A DNA stretch of 6,060 bases from contig JAJYGE010000579.1 of the NCBI GenBank assembly GCA_021785155.1, positions 1-6,060 of the forward strand. The letters run 5' to 3'. Within the stretch, counting starts at the first letter, position 1; each line of letters opens with the position of its first letter. Under the pieces are notes generated by a model. That model made no database searches and was not told the DNA's origin. It saw only the letters and a program-made list of their open reading frames with translations. The position numbers and the translations under genes are program-made. Of this stretch, positions 1-6,060 are shown one piece after another. The stretch comes from Planctomycetota bacterium (GTDB lineage Bacteria > Planctomycetota > Phycisphaerae > WQYP01).

Positions 1-1
1 A

Positions 2-1672
2 ATTCATGACATGGCGTCCTTGGATAAAAAGATTGCACTGCTGGCGCAAAACTTAAAAATTCCCGTGTTGCCGCCCTCGTTGCGGCACATTGAAAAGAAT
101 CTTAATCTGCCGCGTGGAATTGATGCACACGGCACCGCCGCCATTGTGGTAATTCCCGATGGCACCAGGGCTGACACAGCCCATACGGTTATGATTCTGC
201 CGACCAAAACTCCCGCGGCAGCCATTACCAACATGAATTTTTCAACCGGTAAAGATGGCTTGTCGCATGGGCAATCCGCGGATGGGCGGACTATTTATGC
301 CATGGCGGGCAAGAAATGTATTATGGTATCGCATAATCATGGCGCATTATTGCAGTTCAAATCCGTCAGCACGGCGATCACGCCAATATTAACAGAATCA
401 GAGGTGCCACTGGCCGAAAAATCGGATGTTTATGTTGTGCTGAACGTTCCGGCATTGCGGAAGCCGTTCACAAAAGCTCTGCTAAACACCAGAACTGGTG
501 CGACGGATAACACCACCTCCAGTCAAGCCAATAAATCCGAACTCAAAACAATTGGAAAAAAAGTGGCCATGCAATGGGTGAATGACACCCATTCCGCGCT
601 GCTTGGTTTGCGAATTTCTAGGGCGGCAATCACGCTTTCCATGGTTTCCCATGAAAAGCCGGACTCGCAGGTTGCAAAAGCGATAGATTGCCTGCGGCCA
701 CTGGCTGAAAAACCATTAATGGGCCTCCCGGGTTCAACACGCCTTATGGAGGCGGCAGCCAGTAATATTGATGGAAAACTTGCCGCAAGATTCCTCGATA
801 AATGGGCCATGGAATTGCCGGGTGCATCCGCGCGGAGCTGGCTTCCAGAAATGCTTCAGCAGCTTGCAGCGCTTATTAAACCTATCACCGCATCCAACAC
901 GATCATCAACGTTTCTTCCCACGCCAAAGGCCCCTTATTGACCACAGTGGGCTTGGCGGAGTCTAAGACTCCGGCCGCAACCGCCTTATTGATGCAGCAC
1001 CTGTTGGTAAGTGAAGCGAGCTGGGTATCCAAGCTGCAATTCAGCATGGGAACCAAACTGAAATACCGCACGAGCGTGGTACCGAATAAAGTTACCATTG
1101 GTTCAATCCCATTTACAGTTATCAAACAATCCATGGCTCTGCCCGCCGCCGGAACTCCCGATGGGGACGCGATGCGCAACGCCATGAAAATGCAGCAGGA
1201 ACTGCTGGGAAATGCCACACAAACGTACTTCATTGGCAGCAATGACACACATGTTATTGTCGGCGGCAACAGCGGCCATAAACTTCTTGCTGGTACAGTC
1301 AAAGCCTCTTCGGCAGGCTCTGATGCGCTGGATTCCAACCCCCAACTTATGGCGGCTGACAAACATATCGTCGCGGGGGCTTCACTTATAACGTATTTGG
1401 ATTTATCACCCTTTATTGCCGCCATGGCCCAACGCGTACAAGCTATGGCCAATATCAACAGCCCTATGCCCCGGATGTCCGCCACAGAACCTATGTCAAT
1501 CAGCGTAGCTGTTAAGGATAATATCCTTACCGGGCAATGGCGTATGCCCATGAAGAACCTGGAGCAACTTTCCACACGTATTCACGCTCTGCTGCCGCTG
1601 GTGATGATGATGGAAATGCAATCCATGCAGGGTGGTCAGGGCGGGCAAGCGGGAGCAAATCCTCCACAATAG
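2..1672 (+). CDS. Hypothetical protein, probably 5'-truncated by the window edge
   Basis: The reading frame is open from the window edge to a TAG stop at 1670-1672. The first ATG is at base 11 (MASLDKKIALLAQ), but no Shine-Dalgarno sequence can be seen and the frame continues to base 2, so the true start, and perhaps a signal peptide, probably lies outside the window. About 557 residues are visible. I recognise no catalytic motif. The protein alternates short hydrophobic strands with amphipathic helices, has very few cysteines (two seen) and many methionines, and ends in a low-complexity Met/Gln/Gly-rich tail (MMMEMQSMQGGQGGQ). The segment around residues 1-45 (LDKKIALLAQNL, then LPRGIDAHGTAAIVV) resembles large hypothetical proteins I recall from Planctomycetes, usually exported. 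That resemblance is from memory and untested. No downstream gene is close enough to suggest an operon. The reading frame is secure; the function is unknown. Confidence 0.85.
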   Translation: MHDMASLDKKIALLAQNLKIPVLPPSLRHIEKNLNLPRGIDAHGTAAIVVIPDGTRADTAHTVMILPTKTPAAAITNMNFSTGKDGLSHGQSADGRTIYAMAGKKCIMVSHNHGALLQFKSVSTAITPILTESEVPLAEKSDVYVVLNVPALRKPFTKALLNTRTGATDNTTSSQANKSELKTIGKKVAMQWVNDTHSALLGLRISRAAITLSMVSHEKPDSQVAKAIDCLRPLAEKPLMGLPGSTRLMEAAASNIDGKLAARFLDKWAMELPGASARSWLPEMLQQLAALIKPITASNTIINVSSHAKGPLLTTVGLAESKTPAATALLMQHLLVSEASWVSKLQFSMGTKLKYRTSVVPNKVTIGSIPFTVIKQSMALPAAGTPDGDAMRNAMKMQQELLGNATQTYFIGSNDTHVIVGGNSGHKLLAGTVKASSAGSDALDSNPQLMAADKHIVAGASLITYLDLSPFIAAMAQRVQAMANINSPMPRMSATEPMSISVAVKDNILTGQWRMPMKNLEQLSTRIHALLPLVMMMEMQSMQGGQGGQAGANPPQ

Positions 1673-1707
1673 ACGTCGCATCCGCAGGCCTGACTATGAA
1701 CACGTCT
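1671..1707 (+). repeat. Inverted repeat overlapping the stop codon of the first gene
   Basis: AGACGT at 1671-1676 is the exact reverse complement of ACGTCT at 1702-1707, with a 25-base loop. The loop contains the 8-base palindrome CAGGCCTG (1685-1692). The left arm includes the last two bases of the TAG stop. It could fold at the mRNA 3' end together with the two hairpins that follow, but the long loop makes the outer stem weak on its own. Confidence 0.3.
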
Positions 1708-1726
1708 GGCCGGCAACTATGGCCTA

Positions 1727-1792
1727 TCCGGTGTGTGCCACGCGGTATGCCCGGACAATGACAATCTGGTCATGGCGTAAAACGCCCGACCA
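1727..1792 (+). terminator. Two tandem hairpins after the first gene, possible transcript end
   Basis: Hairpin A pairs TCCGG (1727-1731) with CCGGA (1751-1755), with an inner stem TGCC/GGTA (1736-1739, 1744-1747) closing a 4-base loop. Hairpin B pairs TGGTC (1767-1771) with GACCA (1788-1792), and inside it GGCGT (1774-1778) pairs perfectly with ACGCC (1782-1786) around an AAA loop. Hairpin B is the more convincing. The only T-run downstream is TTTT at 1808-1811, about 16 bases after the stem, so this is not a textbook intrinsic terminator. It may instead be a Rho-type or processed 3' end. The stems are visible; the terminator role is inferred. Confidence 0.35.
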
Positions 1793-1954
1793 TAGGATAT
1801 ACATGACTTTTAGATTCACCCACCGCTGCCCATGTCGTCCCGGCAAATGATTGTTTGGCCAGTCCAACACGCCCCAATGTTATATGACGCTTCATCCTTG
1901 GATATCTAAGTGGTTGTTACGGTGGCTATTTTCCGCTTCGGCACCCCAATGCCG

Positions 1955-1972
1955 CCCCGAATTCTGCCGGGG
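1955..1972 (+). terminator. Short GC hairpin followed by an AT-rich stretch, weak terminator candidate
   Basis: CCCCG (1955-1959) pairs with CGGGG (1968-1972) around an 8-base loop and is followed directly by ATATATTT. The stem has only five pairs and the tail is mixed A/T, so termination is possible but weak. It could shield the next promoter from read-through. Confidence 0.25.
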
Positions 1973-1989
1973 ATATATTTCGCCGCGAT

Positions 1990-2012
1990 TCTCGGACGTT
2001 AACGACACGAGA
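1990..2012. promoter_or_regulatory. 23-base imperfect dyad, candidate regulator binding site
   Basis: TCTCG (1990-1994) mirrors CGAGA (2008-2012), and the centre is the perfect palindrome CGTTAACG (1997-2004). The two halves are offset by one base (GA on one side, ACA on the other). Its centre is about 68 bases upstream of the start site predicted from the 2033-2062 promoter, a position more typical of activators than of repressors. With no loop it is more likely a DNA site than an RNA hairpin. I recognise no known regulator consensus. Confidence 0.35.
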
Positions 2013-2032
2013 GGTGACAAATCGTCGAAATA

Positions 2033-2062
2033 TTGAAATTTTCCGCGGTTTAAGCCGATAAC
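2033..2062 (+). promoter_or_regulatory. Candidate sigma70-type promoter for the GGDEF-EAL gene
   Basis: TTGAAA (2033-2038) matches the -35 consensus at five of six positions. GATAAC (2057-2062) matches the -10 consensus at four of six, with an 18-base spacer. Transcription would start near 2069, giving a leader of only about 17 bases before the ATG at 2086. That fits the absence of a clear Shine-Dalgarno sequence there. Inferred from sequence only. Confidence 0.35.
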
Positions 2063-2085
2063 TTTACATAGCCACGTTGCGGTTT

Positions 2086-4887
2086 ATGGATTGGCTTGCG
2101 GCGGTAAAAATGCTGGATGAACCATTAACATATTCAAAATTTTGGAAGAAATTCCGCCGTTTACCTCGGCAGACGGAACCTCTGATCCAATCTGCCTTGG
2201 AATTGGCGGCTTGGACGGTCCGGGCACGCGGGGCGGCGCTGGCGACAATGGATGCCGACGGGTGGTGGCGCTATACACATTTTTATGGTCTGCCCGAAAC
2301 CTCGCAAGGTAAGCTTATTCATATCCGATTGCCAATGCAGCCAGCCATTTCAACCCGCATTGCCATCAAGAACCGTGATACCTTTATCCGAGATTACGCG
2401 GCGGAGCCTGATGCACTGCCTGAACTCATGGCCGCAGGCACGCGTTCAATCTGGTACACGCCGCTTTATGAACGCGACTCCGCCAACCACGGGGTCTTGG
2501 CCTTGGAATGGAATCAAGAACCACCGATGCCCCCCATCGGGTGGCAGCGCCAGGGACTTCGCATGTTGGCGCAAATTTTGGCCATGGCTTTAGAAAGCGG
2601 TGAAGCCAAAAAGCAGTCCAAACGCATGACCCGACTATACGATGCGCTGGCAGCGGTACAACGTGCGGTTATTGGCGGCCATGAGGGATTCTTCGCGGCA
2701 TTTTGCACGGCAGCCACGCAGCAGGCAGGATTTCCTCTGGCCTGGGTGGGCGTACGAAGAGGTGATCTCATTGAGCCTATGGCGTACGCCGGTCGAGCGG
2801 TGGATTATGTGGCAGAATCACAGGGACAGGCACCAATTTCCGCCGATCGCAGAGATGAAACAGGCCGCAGCCCGGCGGCGGAAGCATGGCGGCGCGGCGA
2901 ATTGGTTATTGTTAATGATTTTATTACCGACACACGGATGGCGCCGTGGCGGGCAGCGGCAACCAAACACGGTTTACAATCCCTGGCGGCGGTTCCGGTA
3001 CGTATCGCCGGTCGCGTTGAAGCGGTGCTGGTTTTGTATGAAGATCATTGCATGGCGTTCGGGCCGCGTGAGCGCGATTTGTTAACCCGTTTTGCGGAAG
3101 ATATTGCATTCGGTCTCAGGCGACGCGATGAACAGCGTCATGTCTCGCATCAGGCCACACATGATATGCTCACAGGCCTGCCCAATCGTGAATTGGCGAT
3201 GGATCGTCTGACACAGGGAGCGGCCGATGCGCGACGTCGCCAACGTCTCATGGCCGTGGGAATTCTGGATTTGGATGGATTTAAAAAAATCAATGATATA
3301 TATGGTCACGCCGCGGGTGATGCACTGTTGCAGACCGTCGCGGAGCGTCTTAAACCGTGCATCCGGGAGAGCGATACGCTGGCTCGTCTCGGCGGTGACG
3401 AGTTTCTGATTATTCTGCCCGGATTGGACTGCGATTCGGTGGTGCTTCCAATCATAGATCGCCTGCTGGCCGAGATTCACCGACCTTTTGTTATAGGCGG
3501 ACAGACACATACCGGGATCAGCGGCAGTCTGGGTATGACTCTTTTTCCAATGGATGATTCAAGCGCTCCGGACCTGATGCGTCATGCGGATATTGCGCTG
3601 TACGAAGCCAAGGCGGCCGGCAAGGACGGATATAGATTCTTCAACCATGCTATGGAAGCTGAAATGCGACGTAAGGAGGAGGTGCGGGAATTTGTTGTCG
3701 GATATCTAAAAGATCATGATCCTTTACTGTACTATCAACCACTGGTGGATTTGCGGACAGGGAAACTGCGCGGCATGGAGGCGCTCTCCAGGGTACAACA
3801 GGACGGTAAAATTCTTAATCCAGCGGAATTCCTTTCAGCCATCGAAGGCACCCACCATCTTTTAACCTTTGATCGGCGTGTCCTGCAACAGGCCTGCGCG
3901 CAAATAAAGCAATGGCATGATACGCCGCTGGCCGTACCTGTGTCGGTGAATCTCGCTCCGATATTTCTGCGCGACCAAAAGAGCCTGGCATTCCTCGAAG
4001 GCCTTTTAACGCAATTCCCGGAAGCCCGCGGCAAGCTGCACCTTGAAATTCTAGAAAGTGCCGCGGAACGTGATCTTAACGATGTGGATCATTTTCTGGC
4101 CGGTGCCCGCAAGCTCGGCCTACCAATTTTACTCGATGATTTCGGCACGGGTGCCTCATCCTTGGTACATCTCGAGCGTATTGAATGTTTCGCGGTAAAA
4201 ATAGACCAGCGGTTTGTCCGCGGATTGTGGACACGCTATGAAAATCAAGCGATCATCACGTCGCTATCTGAATTTTGTCGAATTACTCATAGAGAACTGG
4301 TGGCCGAGGGTGTGGAAAGCCCGGAACTGGGCTTGGTTCTTCTGTCCAGTGGACTGGCAACCATGGCGCAGGGGTATGCCATCACCAAGCCCTTGCCGGC
4401 ACCGGAATTGGTTACCTGGTTAACCCAATGGCAGGCCCCACTGCTTTGGACGAAAGCGGCAAATTATCCGATGCTGGACAAGGCCATGCCCGCAATGGTG
4501 CCGTATTTACGAATGTTGGCAGACCTGCGCGCAGGTAAGCCGCTGAAAGAAACAGGATATTCGGTGGCAGCCTCCGGTAATATGACGCTGGCGAACCGCG
4601 AGCCTGGTAGCACAACATCCGATCAACACAAGGCGCTTGAAGCCGTATTAAATGCGCATGGTGCTTCGTCAGGTTTGAAGGATAAAGCAAGAAAACAGGA
4701 CCAATCATGGCGTCGTGCTGTTTCCAAGGCCAATGGATTACTGGAAGAATCGGGGGCCGTTTCCAGCTCAATGATGCTTGACCTTGATCGAAAAACGCTG
4801 AATCTGTTACAGACCTTATGCCGGATTCAAGCCCAAAGGGGCCATCCCGGCGCGGCGGAACCAGAATTGGCGTTAGCGGCTGGTTGA
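2086..4887 (+). CDS. GAF-GAF-GGDEF-EAL cyclic-di-GMP synthase/phosphodiesterase with C-terminal extension
   Basis: A 933-residue, probably cytosolic signalling protein (no signal peptide or membrane segment seen) that could both make c-di-GMP from two GTP and cleave it to pGpG. Domains in order: a divergent GAF (about 30-175), a second GAF (about 185-340), GGDEF (about 350-518), EAL (about 520-785) and a tail (about 786-933). In the cyclase, D395 of DLDGF, the FKKIND segment and GGDEF (436-440) are intact, as is the inhibitory RxxD site (R427-D430). In the phosphodiesterase, Q551, E565 of EAL, N622, E654 and E657 of LEILES, D684/D685 of DDFGTG, K705, E741 and Q762 are all present, so both activities look possible. 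The GAF domains presumably sense a small ligand or mediate dimerisation. Start choice: ATG 2086 has no clear ribosome binding site; TTG 2077 and ATG 2110 are alternatives, and an in-frame stop at 2059 limits further extension. It stands alone with its own candidate promoter. The net activity cannot be told from sequence. Confidence 0.95.
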   Translation: MDWLAAVKMLDEPLTYSKFWKKFRRLPRQTEPLIQSALELAAWTVRARGAALATMDADGWWRYTHFYGLPETSQGKLIHIRLPMQPAISTRIAIKNRDTFIRDYAAEPDALPELMAAGTRSIWYTPLYERDSANHGVLALEWNQEPPMPPIGWQRQGLRMLAQILAMALESGEAKKQSKRMTRLYDALAAVQRAVIGGHEGFFAAFCTAATQQAGFPLAWVGVRRGDLIEPMAYAGRAVDYVAESQGQAPISADRRDETGRSPAAEAWRRGELVIVNDFITDTRMAPWRAAATKHGLQSLAAVPVRIAGRVEAVLVLYEDHCMAFGPRERDLLTRFAEDIAFGLRRRDEQRHVSHQATHDMLTGLPNRELAMDRLTQGAADARRRQRLMAVGILDLDGFKKINDIYGHAAGDALLQTVAERLKPCIRESDTLARLGGDEFLIILPGLDCDSVVLPIIDRLLAEIHRPFVIGGQTHTGISGSLGMTLFPMDDSSAPDLMRHADIALYEAKAAGKDGYRFFNHAMEAEMRRKEEVREFVVGYLKDHDPLLYYQPLVDLRTGKLRGMEALSRVQQDGKILNPAEFLSAIEGTHHLLTFDRRVLQQACAQIKQWHDTPLAVPVSVNLAPIFLRDQKSLAFLEGLLTQFPEARGKLHLEILESAAERDLNDVDHFLAGARKLGLPILLDDFGTGASSLVHLERIECFAVKIDQRFVRGLWTRYENQAIITSLSEFCRITHRELVAEGVESPELGLVLLSSGLATMAQGYAITKPLPAPELVTWLTQWQAPLLWTKAANYPMLDKAMPAMVPYLRMLADLRAGKPLKETGYSVAASGNMTLANREPGSTTSDQHKALEAVLNAHGASSGLKDKARKQDQSWRRAVSKANGLLEESGAVSSSMMLDLDRKTLNLLQTLCRIQAQRGHPGAAEPELALAAG

Positions 4888-5091
4888 TCAACTTTGGATG
4901 ACCGTAATGTCAATAAACCGTTCAGTATGAACCCCCAATCGACGGAAATGCCAAGGGAATTAACAGTGTGTGCTCAATCGAACGTTGTTACTGGGAAAGC
5001 ATGAAACCTGACCGGTGCATATCATGACAACCCCGGCTCCGCGGCCAATTGGAAACCTGTGAACAACCCCCGATTATTTTTTCGTGTGGTA

Positions 5092-5120
5092 TTCATTTTC
5101 AAGCCATTGCCGACTATAAT
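5092..5120 (+). promoter_or_regulatory. Promoter of ftsH with perfect TATAAT -10 box
   Basis: TATAAT at 5115-5120 is an exact -10 consensus. At the ideal 17-base spacing, the -35 position holds TTCATT (5092-5097), only three of six matches, so the promoter may rely on its -10 box or an activator. Transcription would begin near 5127 and give a leader of about 58 bases. This supports ftsH being transcribed independently of the upstream gene. Confidence 0.55.
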
Positions 5121-5130
5121 GTCTTGGTAT

Positions 5131-5166
5131 GGCGTGCAGATGGGTGGAATAATTTCACTCGACGCC
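5131..5166 (+). promoter_or_regulatory. Bulged hairpin in the ftsH mRNA leader
   Basis: The lower stem GGCGT (5131-5135) pairs with ACGCC (5162-5166). A 5-base bulge GCAGA (5136-5140) follows on the 5' side, then a T-G wobble (5141/5161). The upper 8-pair stem joins GGGTGGAA (5142-5149) to TTTCACTC (5153-5160), with two G-U pairs and a TAA loop. That is 14 pairs in 36 bases, starting almost at the predicted transcript start and ending six bases before the Shine-Dalgarno sequence. It leaves the ribosome site mostly free, so it may stabilise the mRNA or act as a regulatory leader. The fold is derived by hand; the function is inferred. Confidence 0.45.
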
Positions 5167-5172
5167 CCGTAA

Positions 5173-5178
5173 AAGAGG
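5173..5178 (+). promoter_or_regulatory. Shine-Dalgarno sequence of ftsH
   Basis: AAGAGG lies six bases before the ATG at 5185, a good match and spacing. It fixes the ftsH start. It is the only clear ribosome binding site in the window. Confidence 0.75.
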
Positions 5179-5184
5179 TATTTC

Positions 5185-6060
5185 ATGGCGGACTCGCAGC
5201 AAGACCCATCCAAAGGCTCCCATCGTGACGGTGGCTCGGGTGGATCAAACAATAACCGACCCGGACGAGACAACAATAACTTCCGTTTCAGCCGCAGCAT
5301 GCTCGGCTGGCTGGTAGTGCTTTGTGGCGTGATTTTTCTGCTGATACTCATGCAGCAGCATGGTGGCGCTCAAAAAGTTGATTCGGGCATATTTTATAGT
5401 GCTCTGCGGCACAAAAACGTCAAGTCGCTGGTCGTCTACAGTGACGGACAGATCAACTTTAAACTTAAGCAAATTGCTCCGGGATCTCCGGCCAATAGTT
5501 CGTTGAGTGAAACGACCAACATTCCACGTACCGCACTGGACGGAAACGGTTGGGCCATCATGGAGGCCCAGGCGCATCAAAATGCGGTGCCGAATTTCAA
5601 TTATAAGCAGTCCAATGACTTTCTAAATATCTTCTTGGTTGACTATCTACCGTTCATTGTGCTGTTCGCCTTTATCTATTTCCTGGTATCCCGGCAATTT
5701 CGCGCCAGCGGCGGCGGTATGGGCATGTTGGGCAGTTTCGGCCGGTCAAGACACCGCATGATGTCCAAGGAACATACAAACGTTACATTCAACGATGTGG
5801 CGGGCATTGATGAAGCTAAAGAAGAGTTGGCGGAAATTGTCGATTTTCTCAAAAATCCCAAGAAATTTCAGCGGCTGGGCGGCAGGATTCCGCGCGGAGT
5901 ATTACTCGTAGGGCCGCCGGGAGTGGGAAAAACACTGCTGGCCAAAGCCATTGCCGGTGAAGCTGAAGCCCCCTTCTTCTCCATCAGTGGTTCTGATTTT
6001 GTTGAAATGTTTGTCGGCGTAGGTGCTTCGCGGGTGCGCGATCTCTTCCGCACGGCCAAA
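5185..6060 (+). CDS. ftsH: ATP-dependent zinc metalloprotease FtsH, N-terminal 292 residues (cut by window end)
   Basis: FtsH is a hexameric, membrane-anchored AAA+ protease that pulls membrane and short-lived cytosolic proteins into a zinc-dependent proteolytic chamber. Visible here are a hydrophilic Gly/Asn-rich cytoplasmic tail (about 11-33), the first membrane helix (about 39-56), a periplasmic domain of about 90 residues (57-149), the second membrane helix (about 150-168) and a Gly/Met-rich linker. The AAA+ domain follows, with NDVAG at 203-207, Walker A GPPGVGKT (243-250) and the pore-loop segment around F276-V277-G278. Walker A has Val247 where most FtsH proteins have Thr. Walker B, the second region of homology and the HEXXH zinc site would lie beyond the window, so catalytic integrity cannot be judged. 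The start is set by the Shine-Dalgarno sequence at 5173-5178. The gene appears to have its own promoter and a structured leader. Confidence 0.97.
   Translation, partial: MADSQQDPSKGSHRDGGSGGSNNNRPGRDNNNFRFSRSMLGWLVVLCGVIFLLILMQQHGGAQKVDSGIFYSALRHKNVKSLVVYSDGQINFKLKQIAPGSPANSSLSETTNIPRTALDGNGWAIMEAQAHQNAVPNFNYKQSNDFLNIFLVDYLPFIVLFAFIYFLVSRQFRASGGGMGMLGSFGRSRHRMMSKEHTNVTFNDVAGIDEAKEELAEIVDFLKNPKKFQRLGGRIPRGVLLVGPPGVGKTLLAKAIAGEAEAPFFSISGSDFVEMFVGVGASRVRDLFRTAK

Larger units (their letters stand above)
1673..2085. other. Intergenic region, 413 bases, no convincing gene
   Basis: No credible coding region was found. Short open frames exist on the plus strand, but they start without a ribosome binding site and encode compositionally odd peptides. 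Besides the hairpins, dyad and promoter listed separately, it contains an 8-base direct repeat CCCCAATG (1872-1879 and 1944-1951). There is also a possible -10-like TTATAT at 1880-1885 without a well-spaced -35. A purine-rich AGAGG sits at 2010-2014 but is not followed by a usable start codon, so it does not mark a gene start. Confidence 0.6.
4888..5184. other. Intergenic region before ftsH, 297 bases, with paired direct repeats
   Basis: No gene was found. The stretch carries two copies of GAAACCTG (5003-5010, 5052-5059) and two of ACAACCCC (5027-5034, 5063-5070) in the same order. Two adjacent palindromes, CCGCGG (5039-5044) and CCAATTGG (5045-5052), lie between them. A run of six T (5077-5082) has no stem in front of it, so I see no intrinsic terminator for the GGDEF-EAL gene. 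The last 90 bases hold the ftsH promoter and leader. Confidence 0.6.

Noticed and set aside
1..5. AATTC at the window start as an EcoRI cloning junction
   Set aside because: Five bases are too few to support this, and the open frame reads smoothly from base 2, so a simple window cut is more likely.
856..1575. Long open frame on the minus strand (239 codons) inside the first gene
   Set aside because: It lies fully opposite the coherent plus-strand protein. Its translation is rich in Cys, Ile and Ser with no domain pattern, as expected of an antisense shadow.
1872..1951. CCCCAATG repeated at 1872 and 1944 as a regulatory repeat pair
   Set aside because: Only one 8-base match, 72 bases apart, with no flanking similarity; this is close to chance.
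1851..2036. 61-codon plus-strand open frame in the first intergenic region
   Set aside because: It starts at TTG without a ribosome binding site, overlaps the hairpin, dyad and -35 box, and its Cys/Trp/Pro-rich translation has no recognisable pattern.
3082..3510. Minus-strand open frame of 142 codons opposite the GGDEF domain
   Set aside because: The plus strand here encodes invariant GGDEF-domain motifs, so the antisense frame is a by-product of that coding sequence.
5077..5082. Run of six T as an intrinsic terminator for the GGDEF-EAL gene
   Set aside because: No stem of four or more contiguous pairs was found directly upstream; the preceding bases are C- and A-rich.
5142..5160. CIRCE-like (HrcA) operator in the ftsH leader
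   Set aside because: The element shares only CACTC with the CIRCE consensus, has a 3-base spacer instead of nine, and includes G-U pairs, so it fits an RNA hairpin better.
5245..5580. Minus-strand open frame of 111 codons over the start of ftsH
   Set aside because: It is opposite the FtsH membrane and periplasmic segments, which are secure, and it has no start signals of its own.

Overview
The window holds three plus-strand genes separated by two intergenic stretches of about 400 and 300 bases. It starts inside a hypothetical protein gene, contains one complete gene for a very large cyclic-di-GMP signalling protein, and ends inside ftsH. GC is moderate, judged by eye. The FtsH sequence (LGGRIPRG before the Walker A loop, a Gly/Asn-rich hydrophilic N-tail) and the style of the first protein suggest a Planctomycetota-like bacterium, perhaps Phycisphaerae. 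This placement is inference from remembered sequence patterns, not from a search.

Layout: (1) Bases 2-1672 encode a probably 5'-truncated protein of about 557 visible residues, with no recognised catalytic motif and a Met/Gln/Gly-rich C-terminus. (2) Bases 1673-2085 look non-coding. The stop-codon end has three successive inverted repeats (1671-1707, 1727-1755, 1767-1792), and a fourth hairpin lies at 1955-1972. A 23-base imperfect dyad (1990-2012) sits upstream of a plausible sigma70-type promoter (2033-2062). (3) Bases 2086-4887 encode a GAF-GAF-GGDEF-EAL protein of 933 residues. Active-site residues of both the cyclase and the phosphodiesterase are kept, as is the RxxD inhibitory site, and about 148 residues of unrecognised tail follow the EAL domain. 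(4) Bases 4888-5184 contain paired short direct repeats, a perfect TATAAT box, a strong bulged hairpin in the predicted ftsH leader, and a good Shine-Dalgarno sequence. (5) Bases 5185-6060 encode the first 292 residues of FtsH, covering both membrane segments, the periplasmic domain and the start of the AAA+ module.

Nothing suggests that the three genes form one operon. Each of the two downstream genes has its own candidate promoter, and the gaps are long. No mobile element, CRISPR array, tRNA or rRNA was seen. The most interesting items are the fully equipped bifunctional c-di-GMP enzyme with its orphan C-terminal tail, the dyad upstream of it, and the structured ftsH leader. I see no clear evidence of a wholly new multi-gene system here.
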